A stretch of DNA of 64,000 nucleotides, taken from SYLG01 sp965226945 (GTDB lineage Bacteria; Planctomycetota; Planctomycetia; Gemmatales; Gemmataceae). The stretch is from contig OZ245717.1 in assembly GCA_965226945.1 (NCBI GenBank), positions 7,626,001 to 7,690,000 of the forward strand. The letters are read 5' to 3'. Of the stretch, positions 35,799 through 44,189 are shown one piece after another. The notes below the pieces were generated by a model, which saw only the letters and a list, made by a program, of their open reading frames with translations, was not told the origin of the DNA and made no database searches. Each line of letters opens with the position of its first letter. Position 1 is the stretch's first letter. The translations under genes and the position numbers were made by a program.

Positions 35799-37466
35799 TC
35801 ATTGCATGCAGTTTCGGTACCGCCCCAGCACATCGGCCAGGGCATTCATGATCTCTCCCACCGTGGCCCGGGCCCGGGCCGCCTCAAGCAGGGCGGGCAT
35901 CAAATTTTCGCCCGCAGACGCAACCTTGCGGACCCGGTCCAGCACCCTTCGAGTCTCCTCGCTTGAACGCGATTTTTTGACCCGTTTGAGCCTTTCACAC
36001 TGTTCCGTTTCGACCGATTCCTCGATTTTCAGCAATTCGAGGGGTTTTGCCTCGCCCTCTTCAAAGGCATTAACCCCGACAATAATTTTTCGCCTGGCAT
36101 CCACTTCCCTTTGGTAGGCAAAAGCCGAACTGGCGATCTCATTGCGAAGGTAACCCGATTCGATGGCGGCAATCATCCCGCCCGCTTTTTCAATCCGGTC
36201 AAAATAGTCCTGGGCCTGATTGCGCATCGATTGGGTAAGCGATTCGACAAAGTAACTCCCCCCGAGGGGATCGATCGTGTTGGTGACCCCCGTTTCAAAG
36301 GCCAGGACCTGTTGGGTGCGCAGGGCCAAGGTCACCGCATGCTCGCTGGGCAGAGCCAGCGTTTCATCCATGCTGTTCGTATGCAGTGACTGACACCCCC
36401 CAAGAACGGCGGCGAGGGCCTGATAGCCGACGCGCACGAGGTTGAGTTCGGGAAGCCGATCCTGAAGCGAACACCCCGCCGTCTGCGCATGAAAACGAAG
36501 TTTCCAGGAGGCTTCCTGCGTGGCCTTGTACTGGTTTCGCAGCGTTTCGGCCCAAATGACCCGGGCGGCACGATATTTGGCCACCTCCTCGAAAAGGTCA
36601 TTGTGGGCATTGAAAAAGAAACTCAACCTCGGCGCGAATTGATCGATCTCCAATCCCCTTTTCAGGCACTCGTCGATGTAGTGAAAACCATCCGCCAGAG
36701 TGAACGCCAGTTCTTGGGCGGCGGTCGATCCCGCTTCGCGTATGTGATAGCCACTGATCGACACCGGGTTCCACTGAGGGACCGCTTGGCAGCAATATTC
36801 AATGACATCGGTCACCAGTTTTACGGAAGGTTCGGGAGGAAACACATATTCGTTTTGGGCATGAAATTCCTTGAGAATGTCGTTCTGGATGGTTCCACGC
36901 AACTGGGCCGGGTCGATCCCTTTTTCCTGGGCATTGGCCAAAAAGAAGGCCATGATGACCATGGCCGGGGCATTGATCGTCATGGAAACCGAGACCTTTT
37001 CCAGGTCGATCCCCTCGAACAGAGTAGCCATGTCTTCGATCGTATCGACGGCAACGCCGAGCCGGCCGACTTCCCCCAGCGAGCGGGGATCATCGCTATC
37101 GAGGCCCATGAGGGTGGGTAGGTCGAAGGCGGTACTCAAGCCCGTTTGTTTGCGCTCGAGCAAAAAGCGAAATCGTTGGTTCGTTTGCGCCGGGGTGCCG
37201 AAACCGGCAAACTGGCGCATGGTCCAGAGTCGGCCCCGGTACATGCTGGCATGGATTCCCCGCTTGTAGGGGAATTGCCCAGGAAACGACTCTGCCGTGT
37301 CCTTCCCCTGGGAGGGCGCATCGCCTGAGGTGTAAAGCGGGGCAATCGGGTCCAAACTGACCGTTGTGGCAGGCCGATCCGATTCGGCCGTGGACTCCCA
37401 TTCCCGCTTCCAATGCAGGTAAGCCTCGGATTCGCGCCCATCCGCGGTGTTTGCCGCTTGGATCAT
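35799..37466 (-). CDS. B12-dependent acyl-CoA mutase large subunit, isobutyryl-CoA mutase-type active site (555 aa)
   Basis: The (beta/alpha)8 barrel of the methylmalonyl-CoA mutase family is complete, for example STAFDLPTLMGLDSDDPRSL and SISGYHIREAGSTAAQELA. Substrate-determining positions can be aligned: RQFAGF has Phe86 where methylmalonyl-CoA mutase has Tyr89, and FHAQNEYVFPP has Gln204 where that enzyme has Arg207. The spacing (118 residues) is identical, and His241 matches catalytic His244. Phe plus Gln is the known isobutyryl-CoA mutase pair, so I favour isobutyryl-CoA to butyryl-CoA conversion over methylmalonyl-CoA. The ATG at 37466 follows CCAGGAGCAATC. The B12 domain is a separate gene downstream, followed by meaB. 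Confidence 0.9.
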   Translation of the reverse strand: MIQAANTADGRESEAYLHWKREWESTAESDRPATTVSLDPIAPLYTSGDAPSQGKDTAESFPGQFPYKRGIHASMYRGRLWTMRQFAGFGTPAQTNQRFRFLLERKQTGLSTAFDLPTLMGLDSDDPRSLGEVGRLGVAVDTIEDMATLFEGIDLEKVSVSMTINAPAMVIMAFFLANAQEKGIDPAQLRGTIQNDILKEFHAQNEYVFPPEPSVKLVTDVIEYCCQAVPQWNPVSISGYHIREAGSTAAQELAFTLADGFHYIDECLKRGLEIDQFAPRLSFFFNAHNDLFEEVAKYRAARVIWAETLRNQYKATQEASWKLRFHAQTAGCSLQDRLPELNLVRVGYQALAAVLGGCQSLHTNSMDETLALPSEHAVTLALRTQQVLAFETGVTNTIDPLGGSYFVESLTQSMRNQAQDYFDRIEKAGGMIAAIESGYLRNEIASSAFAYQREVDARRKIIVGVNAFEEGEAKPLELLKIEESVETEQCERLKRVKKSRSSEETRRVLDRVRKVASAGENLMPALLEAARARATVGEIMNALADVLGRYRNCMQ

Positions 37467-37757
37467 GATTGCTCCTGGCGGAAAGAGGTTCCAGGTCAAT
37501 GCGACTGATGCCAATCTGATTCTATTCTTACCCGAACGAGTCGATCCATGACGATGGACCAAAAGAAAAAAACAAAAACCAATGGCTTTCCATCGGCACA
37601 AGCCCCAAAAATGAATGGGGAGAAGATCGGCGGCCCGCTGGACCGAAGAACCTGAAATAGGACCACCGGCTTGGACTTATGGGGCAAAACGGTATAGACC
37701 GTTGCTAAACCTCTATTCGGATCCGGCGCAATACCCAACATCCCCAGGGAGAAACCA

Positions 37758-38624
37758 TTGACCAAGGAAACCTCAGGCCGGATCGCGGTGATCGGAGCGG
37801 GGCAGATGGGCAATGGGATTGCCCATGTCTCTGCCGCGAATGGTTTTGATGTCACCCTCATCGACATTTCCGCACCGGCGTTGGAGAAGGCGGTCGCGAC
37901 CATCGCCGCCAACCTCGAACGCCAGGTGAAAAAAGAAACGATCACCCCCACTCAAAAGGCCGAAACTCTGGGGCGAATCGCGACGGCCACCGAGCTTGGG
38001 GCGGTTTCTCAGGCGTTCCTCGTCATTGAGGCGGTTTCGGAGCAAGTGGATCTGAAAAAGAAACTTTTTAAGGATTTGGACCGTCTTGCCGGTCCCAAGG
38101 CGATCCTGGCGAGCAACACAAGTTCGATCTCGATTACGAGCATTGCCGCGTCCACATCGCGCCCGGAGCGGGTGATCGGCATGCACTTCATGAACCCGGT
38201 TCCCGTCATGCGCCTCGTCGAGGTGATCAGGGGTTTGGCCACTTCCGACTCGGTGCTTGAACGAACCCTCGAACTAACTCGCCGCCTTGGGAAAATTCCG
38301 GTGCAATCACGGGATTACCCCGGTTTTCTTGCCAACCGGATCCTGATGCCGATGATCAACGAAGCCTGTTTCGCCGTAATGGAAGGGGTGGGAACGCCCG
38401 AGGATATCGACCAGGTCATGAAACTGGGCATGAACCATCCGATGGGTCCCTTGACCCTGGCGGATTTCATTGGCCTGGACACGTGCCTCGCCATCCTGGA
38501 GGTCCTTCACGAAGGCCTGGGCGACCCCAAATACCGTCCCTGTCCGTTGTTGAAAAACTATGTCGCGGCGGGTTGGTATGGCAGGAAGTCGGGCCGAGGT
38601 TTTTATGTTTACGAGAAGGGTTGA
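37758..38624 (+). CDS. 3-hydroxybutyryl-CoA dehydrogenase (288 aa)
   Basis: An NAD-dependent dehydrogenase that oxidises (S)-3-hydroxyacyl-CoA to 3-ketoacyl-CoA. The Rossmann motif is VIGAGQMGNG (residues 11-20). The catalytic His is in GMHFMNPVPVMRLVEV (His143). The C-terminal helical domain includes YPGFLANRILMPMINEAC and GMNHPMGPLTLADFIGLD. The length of 288 residues is that of stand-alone short-chain enzymes, not of the fused FadB type. A TTG start at 37758 is supported by AGGGAGAAACCA just upstream. The gene is divergent from the mutase operon across a 291-base spacer and co-directional with the acyl-CoA dehydrogenase. Confidence 0.94.
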   Translation: MTKETSGRIAVIGAGQMGNGIAHVSAANGFDVTLIDISAPALEKAVATIAANLERQVKKETITPTQKAETLGRIATATELGAVSQAFLVIEAVSEQVDLKKKLFKDLDRLAGPKAILASNTSSISITSIAASTSRPERVIGMHFMNPVPVMRLVEVIRGLATSDSVLERTLELTRRLGKIPVQSRDYPGFLANRILMPMINEACFAVMEGVGTPEDIDQVMKLGMNHPMGPLTLADFIGLDTCLAILEVLHEGLGDPKYRPCPLLKNYVAAGWYGRKSGRGFYVYEKG

Positions 38625-38818
38625 TGGTGGGGGAATTGCCGAAACGAGGAGGCCCGCCTGTAAAGTCCAAGAATCAGAGAATGTCCTGCGGAAGCTCTGC
38701 AGCGGATCTTTGGTTGTCGGCAGGTTGGCCGATCGGGTCCCTTGAGGATTCTGACCACCGCAAGATTCCTTAGCCGCCTATGCGCCAGTAGATTTCTACC
38801 TCTCTTGTAAGGAAACGA

Positions 38819-40885
38819 ATGGCCATGACTCAAACATCACAGCGGGCCCAGGAAGCTGGCCAATCGACAGCGGCCGATCACTTTGACGCCATCAAAATGA
38901 TCCTGGCCCAGGCGGGAAAATCGGCCGAGGAAATCGCCTCGTTGACCACGCTGGATGACGCCGATCGTGGCGCGGAAAAACAATTTTCGGGTGAGGCCCC
39001 CACCATCTCGACGTTGTTTGGCACGGGCAAGGCGAGCGAACTCGACGCGGGGGCGTTTCGTCCGACGGCCGAGGTGGCGAAAAAAATGGCCGCCTCGATC
39101 GAGTTCCTGCTGCAAAGAAAGAAGGCGGGAACGCTCCTTGATCATCAAAAGATGTTGTTTCACGACGACACGATCTCGGGCCTGGGCCGGATCGGTTTTT
39201 TTGGCTTGGCCATTCCCACACAATACGAGGGGAGTGGGGCCAAACTGGGGGATCTCGGGCCTCTTCTGCGAGCGCTGAGCCTCATTCATCCTGATTTGGC
39301 GGTCATGTTCGAGGTGCACAATTTCCTGGGACCGGTAACGCCGCTACTGGATTTTGGCTCCGAGGCCCAAAAACAAGAATACCTGCCGCGCATGGCGCGT
39401 GGCGAATTGCTCGGGTCGTTCGGCCTGACCGAACCGGGGGTCGGCGCGGACCCCTCCAAGCTATCGCTGACCGCCAAAAAATCGGGAGACCAGTACCTGG
39501 TATCGGGCGTGAAATGGCCCATCACCAATGTGATCTATGGCGGGATCTGCGTCCTCGTTCTCAAACTCGATGAGGAAGGCGTCACCAAGGGGCGCGATTC
39601 GGCGATGCTGGTCTTGGAGGTGCCTAAGTCGGACGGTCCCACCTTTCGAATGATTCGCAACTGCTTGACCGCATTCGATTACTTGTGGAATGCCCGTTTT
39701 CGCTTGGACAATCACCCCGTTCCTGCCTCCTGCCTGCTTGGCCCTCCGGGCAAGGGGCTTGCCCAGGCATTTAGTTCGCTGGCGAAAGGTCGTGGCGGCA
39801 TCTGCGTCAACAGCGCCGCGAAGATCTTTCGCCTCATGGCCCAGCTCATTCTGGATCCGCAAAAGGTGGAAACCCGGCCGGAGGGAGGAACGCGCAACGG
39901 TTCGGGAGGGTGGGTCCATTTTCGCAGGACATTCGGCAAGCCGATTGGGGAATCGCCCCGGGTTCAGGCCTGGATGGGAAGGGCCACCTGCCATGCGTTG
40001 GCCAGCCGGGTCATGGGCGATGTCTGCTTCCGTCTCGCGGCCAACGGCGTTCGCGATGAAACGATGGGGATGATCGCCAAAGTCTACGCGACCAAGGCGC
40101 TCCTGCAATCGGCCATCCATGCCTACCAGATCCAGGGGGGAAGATCGGTCCATGTCGATGAGCGGCGCCGGGCCTTGCGCCAGGGGACCAAGGTGGATCC
40201 CGACCACCAAATCGAAAACTATATCGGCGAGAACATGCATGAATTCACCATCGCGACGGTGTACGAAGGGCCCAACCCGGTGTTGGCGGACATCGGCGCT
40301 CCCAACGCCATGACCCGAGCCTTACGAGGTCAATACCTTGAACCGATCGGAGTGGCCGAAGCGGCGGGGCGATTTGGTTTCAAGGAAAAAGCGGCCTTTG
40401 CCTGGTTTGTCATCAAAACCTTTCTGGGTTCATTCAATCCTTGGCCGGGATCTTTGAGCGGCTTGACCGGTCTGAGCTCCTGGAAAAAGAAGTTGATCCA
40501 GCGTGGTTTTCGGCGTAACCGGGTGCTCGGCCGGCGCATTTTGTGGGTCATCGTCTGGTATCAAAAAGAATTCCTCGAGCAAAGCCCCCTTTTAGGCGAT
40601 GACGGGGGCATTTTCGACCAGCTTTGCCATTCGACCGCCGCGCTCTGTTACACGATTGCCCTCGACAAATCGGAACCGGAGTACGAGGAGGTGGCAAGGG
40701 CACTCGATCTGGAAGCCCAATTGCACCTCTCCGGAAAAACCGCAACGCCCGAACTCACCCGAAGGTGGGCGAAAATTGGCCGATCGCTCATGGATCCGAC
40801 CTCAGCACTTCATAAAGACTTGATTGCCGACATCGAGGTCAGCGGCATCCCCCTCGATCCCAGGCTGGTTGACCGTTACATTTGA
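38819..40885 (+). CDS. Acyl-CoA dehydrogenase, long form (688 aa)
   Basis: A flavoprotein that introduces the alpha-beta double bond in acyl-CoA. Family signatures are FGLTEPGVGAD (201-211), the FAD-binding middle domain with KWPITNVIYGG, and ATVYEGPNPVLADIGAPNAM from about residue 479 in the C-terminal helical domain. At 688 residues it is longer than the usual 380-400, with an extra C-terminal region after residue 500, as in FadE-like enzymes. The ATG at 38819 follows GTAAGGAAACGA, a good ribosome binding site. It lies between hydroxybutyryl-CoA dehydrogenase and an enoyl-CoA hydratase-like gene, consistent with a short-chain beta-oxidation set. Exact chain-length preference is not readable. 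Confidence 0.9.
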   Translation: MAMTQTSQRAQEAGQSTAADHFDAIKMILAQAGKSAEEIASLTTLDDADRGAEKQFSGEAPTISTLFGTGKASELDAGAFRPTAEVAKKMAASIEFLLQRKKAGTLLDHQKMLFHDDTISGLGRIGFFGLAIPTQYEGSGAKLGDLGPLLRALSLIHPDLAVMFEVHNFLGPVTPLLDFGSEAQKQEYLPRMARGELLGSFGLTEPGVGADPSKLSLTAKKSGDQYLVSGVKWPITNVIYGGICVLVLKLDEEGVTKGRDSAMLVLEVPKSDGPTFRMIRNCLTAFDYLWNARFRLDNHPVPASCLLGPPGKGLAQAFSSLAKGRGGICVNSAAKIFRLMAQLILDPQKVETRPEGGTRNGSGGWVHFRRTFGKPIGESPRVQAWMGRATCHALASRVMGDVCFRLAANGVRDETMGMIAKVYATKALLQSAIHAYQIQGGRSVHVDERRRALRQGTKVDPDHQIENYIGENMHEFTIATVYEGPNPVLADIGAPNAMTRALRGQYLEPIGVAEAAGRFGFKEKAAFAWFVIKTFLGSFNPWPGSLSGLTGLSSWKKKLIQRGFRRNRVLGRRILWVIVWYQKEFLEQSPLLGDDGGIFDQLCHSTAALCYTIALDKSEPEYEEVARALDLEAQLHLSGKTATPELTRRWAKIGRSLMDPTSALHKDLIADIEVSGIPLDPRLVDRYI

Positions 40886-40955
40886 ACCGCCGCCGGCTCG
40901 GGTCGAATGTCCTGGAAACCTGCTGACCAGATCCAGTCCGATTAAGGGGCCTCTG

Positions 40956-41741
40956 ATGAGTGATGAGGAAATGGTCCAGTGCAAGATGGCCGAACCGGGG
41001 TTGGCGCTCATTACGCTCAACCGGCCCGCTCGCCGCAATGCCCTTTCGATCGGCCTGCTGGAGGCCTTAATCAAGACTTTGGAAGATCTTGAAAGTACCA
41101 AAAAAGCAAGAGTCGCCATCCTTCACGGGGCCGGTCCGGTGTTTTGCGCCGGTTTGGACCTCGCCGAAGCCGCTCAAGCCGATCTCGTCGAAAGGTCGGC
41201 CACAGGCGTCGCCCAAGCCCTGTCCGCATTGCGGCACGGGCCTCTGGTGACCATCGCCGCCGTGCACGGCGGCGCCTATGCCGGTGGCGCGGGCATGGTT
41301 GCCGCCTGCGATATGTCGATCGCCTCACACGAGGCGCGCTTTGCCTTTCCGGAGGCCAGGCGCGGCCTATTACCGGCACTCATTCTCGATTATCTCAAGA
41401 CAAAAATCCGCGAAGGCGATCTGCGCGAATTGCTCCTCGTGGGCAACACGATCGATGCGGATCGCGCCAAGCAAATGGGCCTGGTCCAGAGGGTCGTGGG
41501 CGAGTCGGCGCTTCTGGCCGAAGCGATGGAAATGGGCCGGGGAATTCTGGCTGGGGGACCGCAAACGATTGTCGACACGAAAAAACTGTTCGAACAGGAG
41601 TTGGGCCGCGATATCTCCGGGCGTGATGATCTGTCGAAATCCCTGGAGGATCATTTGAAGGCCCGCCGAACTCCAGAAGCCACCGAAGGTCTGCGCGCCT
41701 TTCTTGAAAAAAGAGATCCGTCCTGGATGAAAGAGGCCTGA
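40956..41741 (+). CDS. Enoyl-CoA hydratase/isomerase family protein (261 aa)
   Basis: The crotonase fold is clear: LNRPARRNAL near residues 21-30, the oxyanion-hole segments FCAGLDL (63-69) and HGGAYAGGAG (104-113), and FPEARRGLLPAL at 131-142. Of the two catalytic glutamates of rat enoyl-CoA hydratase, the first (GGGxE) is replaced in AGGAGMVAACD, while the second corresponds to Glu133. This arrangement is similar to gamma-carboxygeranoyl/methylglutaconyl-CoA hydratases such as AtuE/LiuC, so the substrate may be branched. The ATG at 40956 follows TTAAGGGGCC. It is 70 bases downstream of the acyl-CoA dehydrogenase and probably co-transcribed. Confidence 0.88.
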   Translation: MSDEEMVQCKMAEPGLALITLNRPARRNALSIGLLEALIKTLEDLESTKKARVAILHGAGPVFCAGLDLAEAAQADLVERSATGVAQALSALRHGPLVTIAAVHGGAYAGGAGMVAACDMSIASHEARFAFPEARRGLLPALILDYLKTKIREGDLRELLLVGNTIDADRAKQMGLVQRVVGESALLAEAMEMGRGILAGGPQTIVDTKKLFEQELGRDISGRDDLSKSLEDHLKARRTPEATEGLRAFLEKRDPSWMKEA

Positions 41742-41895
41742 TCGTCTTACTCTATCAAATTCAAGTCGATTCCTGGTCTTCGTAATCAGCATTCCTTGAA
41801 AATGAGTCGTTAGGGCTTGATTTTCTGGTCGCCAGGCTTTTGAGGTCGTGGTAAAACATACAAGATGCCTTTAAGTCCCATCCGGGTTACTAGAA

Positions 41896-42315
41896 ATGAA
41901 AACAAGGATCTTCTTAGGCGTATTTATATCACTATGCATTATTATAGTGTCAATTTGTCTTTTTAGCTACTCGGAGAATTTATTTGTTAAATTCTTAAAC
42001 GGAGAAATTGATTTAGAAATCCAAGAAATAACCTTCGAGGTTCAAGGAAGTTATTTTAAACTTGATCAAGAAAAGTCAATTGAATATTTTAAGGCCCGCT
42101 TGAGAAGGCCATCTGATTGCAATGTAGGTTCAATTTACAGAAGATTTAATTGTTATATTAAGATCAATAGCATTTGGTCAAAAGGACTAGATGTTATGCT
42201 GCACAAAAACAAGCGGTGCCTTATAGTTGGCAATAATGACATTTGGAAAGTAATGGTTTTTGACGATCACATTCCAGATCAAATTATGGATCTAATAGAA
42301 TTTTTGAGTAAGTAA
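41896..42315 (+). CDS. AT-rich hypothetical membrane-anchored protein (139 aa)
   Basis: I do not recognise this gene. It stands out because its base composition is roughly one-third GC in a neighbourhood near 60 percent, and it uses AT-rich codons (AAA, ATT, TTA) throughout. The N-terminus has one strong hydrophobic segment (FLGVFISLCIIIVSICLF, residues about 6-23) that could be a signal anchor; the rest is hydrophilic with four cysteines (one in the anchor, three in the soluble part). There is no strong ribosome binding site before the ATG at 41896. It sits between two operons and appears to be a recent acquisition or an unusual orphan. Confidence 0.62.
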   Translation: MKTRIFLGVFISLCIIIVSICLFSYSENLFVKFLNGEIDLEIQEITFEVQGSYFKLDQEKSIEYFKARLRRPSDCNVGSIYRRFNCYIKINSIWSKGLDVMLHKNKRCLIVGNNDIWKVMVFDDHIPDQIMDLIEFLSK

Positions 42316-42402
42316 AACCAGCCGAAACACCGGGGCACAACTGATTTCTTCTGCTCGAGATAGATTCTGATCCAAACCGTTGTCATCGATTCCTCGAAAC
42401 GT

Positions 42403-44136
42403 TCAGGCCGTCTCGATGCGGGCGACCTCTCCCAGGCCTAGTTCCTCAATGCTCATTTCCCGCATACGGTACTTTTGCACCTTGCCGGTGACCGTCGTGG
42501 GAAATCCTTCCACAAACCTCCAGTAATGGGGCACCTTGAAGTACGCCAGGCGCTCCTTGCAAAAATCGCGCAGCTCTTCCGAGGTGGCCGCACATCGGTC
42601 CCGCAGTTGCACCCAGGCCATCACCTCCTCGCCAAATTTCCGGTCGGGCACGCCAATGACCTGAACATCCCTGACCGCGGGATGCTGATGAAGAATCTCC
42701 TCGATTTCTCGGGGAAAAATATTCTCTCCCCCGCGAATGATCAAATCCTTGATCCGGCCGGTAATGCGGAAGTAACCGTTAGGCTCTTGCATGGCGAGAT
42801 CGCCGGTGTGCAACCAACCTCCGCCGTCAATCACCGCGGCGGTTTTCTCAGGCTGGCGAAAATACCCAAGCATGACATTATGCCCCCGTGTACACATTTC
42901 CCCCGATGTCAGAGGAGGCAACGGTTCGTTGGTTTCCGGATCGACGACCCGGGCTTCCACGCCGGGCAGTACCCGGCCCACCGTTCCCACGCGCAATTCG
43001 ATCGGATCATCTACCCGGGTCTGGGTGATCAGCGGTGAAGCCTCGGTTTGGCCATACCCGATGGTCATCTGGTAAGCCCCCAACTGCCGAGTCACGCGCT
43101 TCATCAGTTCGATGGGGCAGGGACTGCCCGCCATGATCCCCGTCCGCAGCGCCCCCAACCTGCCCCCCGCATAATCCGGATGTTCAAGAATCGCGATGAA
43201 CATGGTCGGCACGCCATATAGGGCGGTGCATTGCTCGCGTTCCATCGCCTGGATCGTCAAGCCAGCGTGAAAGGTCTCGGCGGGAAATACCATCCTCACG
43301 CCATGGATGACGGAGCACATGGTCCCCAGCACGCAGCCGAAGCAATGATAAAGGGGCACCGGAATGCACAACCGATCTTGATCCGTCAGGAGTTGCGAGG
43401 CCCCGGCGTGATACGCGTTGAGCAAAATATTGCGATGCGAAAGCATCGCGCCCTTGGGGTGACCGGTGGTCCCCGAGGTGAATTGGATGTTGATCGGATC
43501 GCGACCATTCAAGGACGATTCGACCTCAGCCAAAAGGCTGGCGTATTGTTCGTCCTGACCCAACCGGTGAAACGATTCCCAATCGACGAAGCCGGGAAGG
43601 GCGGGGGCGCCACGCAACGATAAAAGGAAACGCAAGTGAGGAAAATCGGGACATGCGACGGTCGCGTCCGAGCCACGGTGAATCTCGCCAAGCGCTTCCA
43701 ACAAGAGGGCAAGGCAATCGGTGGATTTGAAATGATCGAGCACGGCCAGGCCCTTCAACTCGGCCTGGTTGAGGGCAAAGGCCAGTTCCCCAGCTCGGTA
43801 GGAAGGATTGACGGTAACGAGCACCACCCCGATCCGAGCCGTGGCGAACTGCAGCAAAACCCACTGAGGCACATTGGCGGCCCAGACTCCCAGATGATCA
43901 CCGCGGCGAAAACCCACCGCCAAGAGCGATCTGGCAATCTGGTCCACCTCGCGATCGAATTCTCTCCAGGTGACGCGCCAGCCCAGATGGCAGAAAACGA
44001 TGGCAACCTGATCCGGAAAGTTGGCCGCGGTTTGCCTGAGCGTCTGGCCTATGGTCAACCCGTCCACCCAGACCGAACCCGGCTCCGGTTCCTTGGCCAC
44101 CATCGGGGCGTGGACCGAGTGGACATCATGATTCAT
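42403..44136 (-). CDS. Acyl-CoA synthetase (AMP-binding, 577 aa)
   Basis: An adenylate-forming acyl-CoA ligase. The phosphate loop is FTSGTTGHPKGAMLSH near residue 210, the core motif is TIGYGQTEASPLIT, the ATP-contacting YFRITGRIKDLIIRGGEN lies near 450, and the catalytic-lysine segment is TTVTGKVQKYRMRE near the C-terminus. This is the fatty-acyl/branched-acyl type and distinct from the ACSM-like enzyme at 32493. GAGGTTTGCC precedes the ATG at 44136. It is the third gene of an operon with a carboxyltransferase and an AtuA-like protein, so it probably activates the acid that this pathway degrades. Confidence 0.9.
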   Translation of the reverse strand: MNHDVHSVHAPMVAKEPEPGSVWVDGLTIGQTLRQTAANFPDQVAIVFCHLGWRVTWREFDREVDQIARSLLAVGFRRGDHLGVWAANVPQWVLLQFATARIGVVLVTVNPSYRAGELAFALNQAELKGLAVLDHFKSTDCLALLLEALGEIHRGSDATVACPDFPHLRFLLSLRGAPALPGFVDWESFHRLGQDEQYASLLAEVESSLNGRDPINIQFTSGTTGHPKGAMLSHRNILLNAYHAGASQLLTDQDRLCIPVPLYHCFGCVLGTMCSVIHGVRMVFPAETFHAGLTIQAMEREQCTALYGVPTMFIAILEHPDYAGGRLGALRTGIMAGSPCPIELMKRVTRQLGAYQMTIGYGQTEASPLITQTRVDDPIELRVGTVGRVLPGVEARVVDPETNEPLPPLTSGEMCTRGHNVMLGYFRQPEKTAAVIDGGGWLHTGDLAMQEPNGYFRITGRIKDLIIRGGENIFPREIEEILHQHPAVRDVQVIGVPDRKFGEEVMAWVQLRDRCAATSEELRDFCKERLAYFKVPHYWRFVEGFPTTVTGKVQKYRMREMSIEELGLGEVARIETA

Positions 44137-44189
44137 GGCAAACCTCGGCGGAGAGGAACTCGAAGGATGCTGTCACTCGCTGGGAATGT

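Noticed and set aside
35799..37466. Calling the mutase a methylmalonyl-CoA mutase outright
   Set aside because: The two substrate-determining residues are Phe and Gln, not Tyr and Arg, so the family name is kept but the substrate is not assigned to methylmalonyl-CoA.
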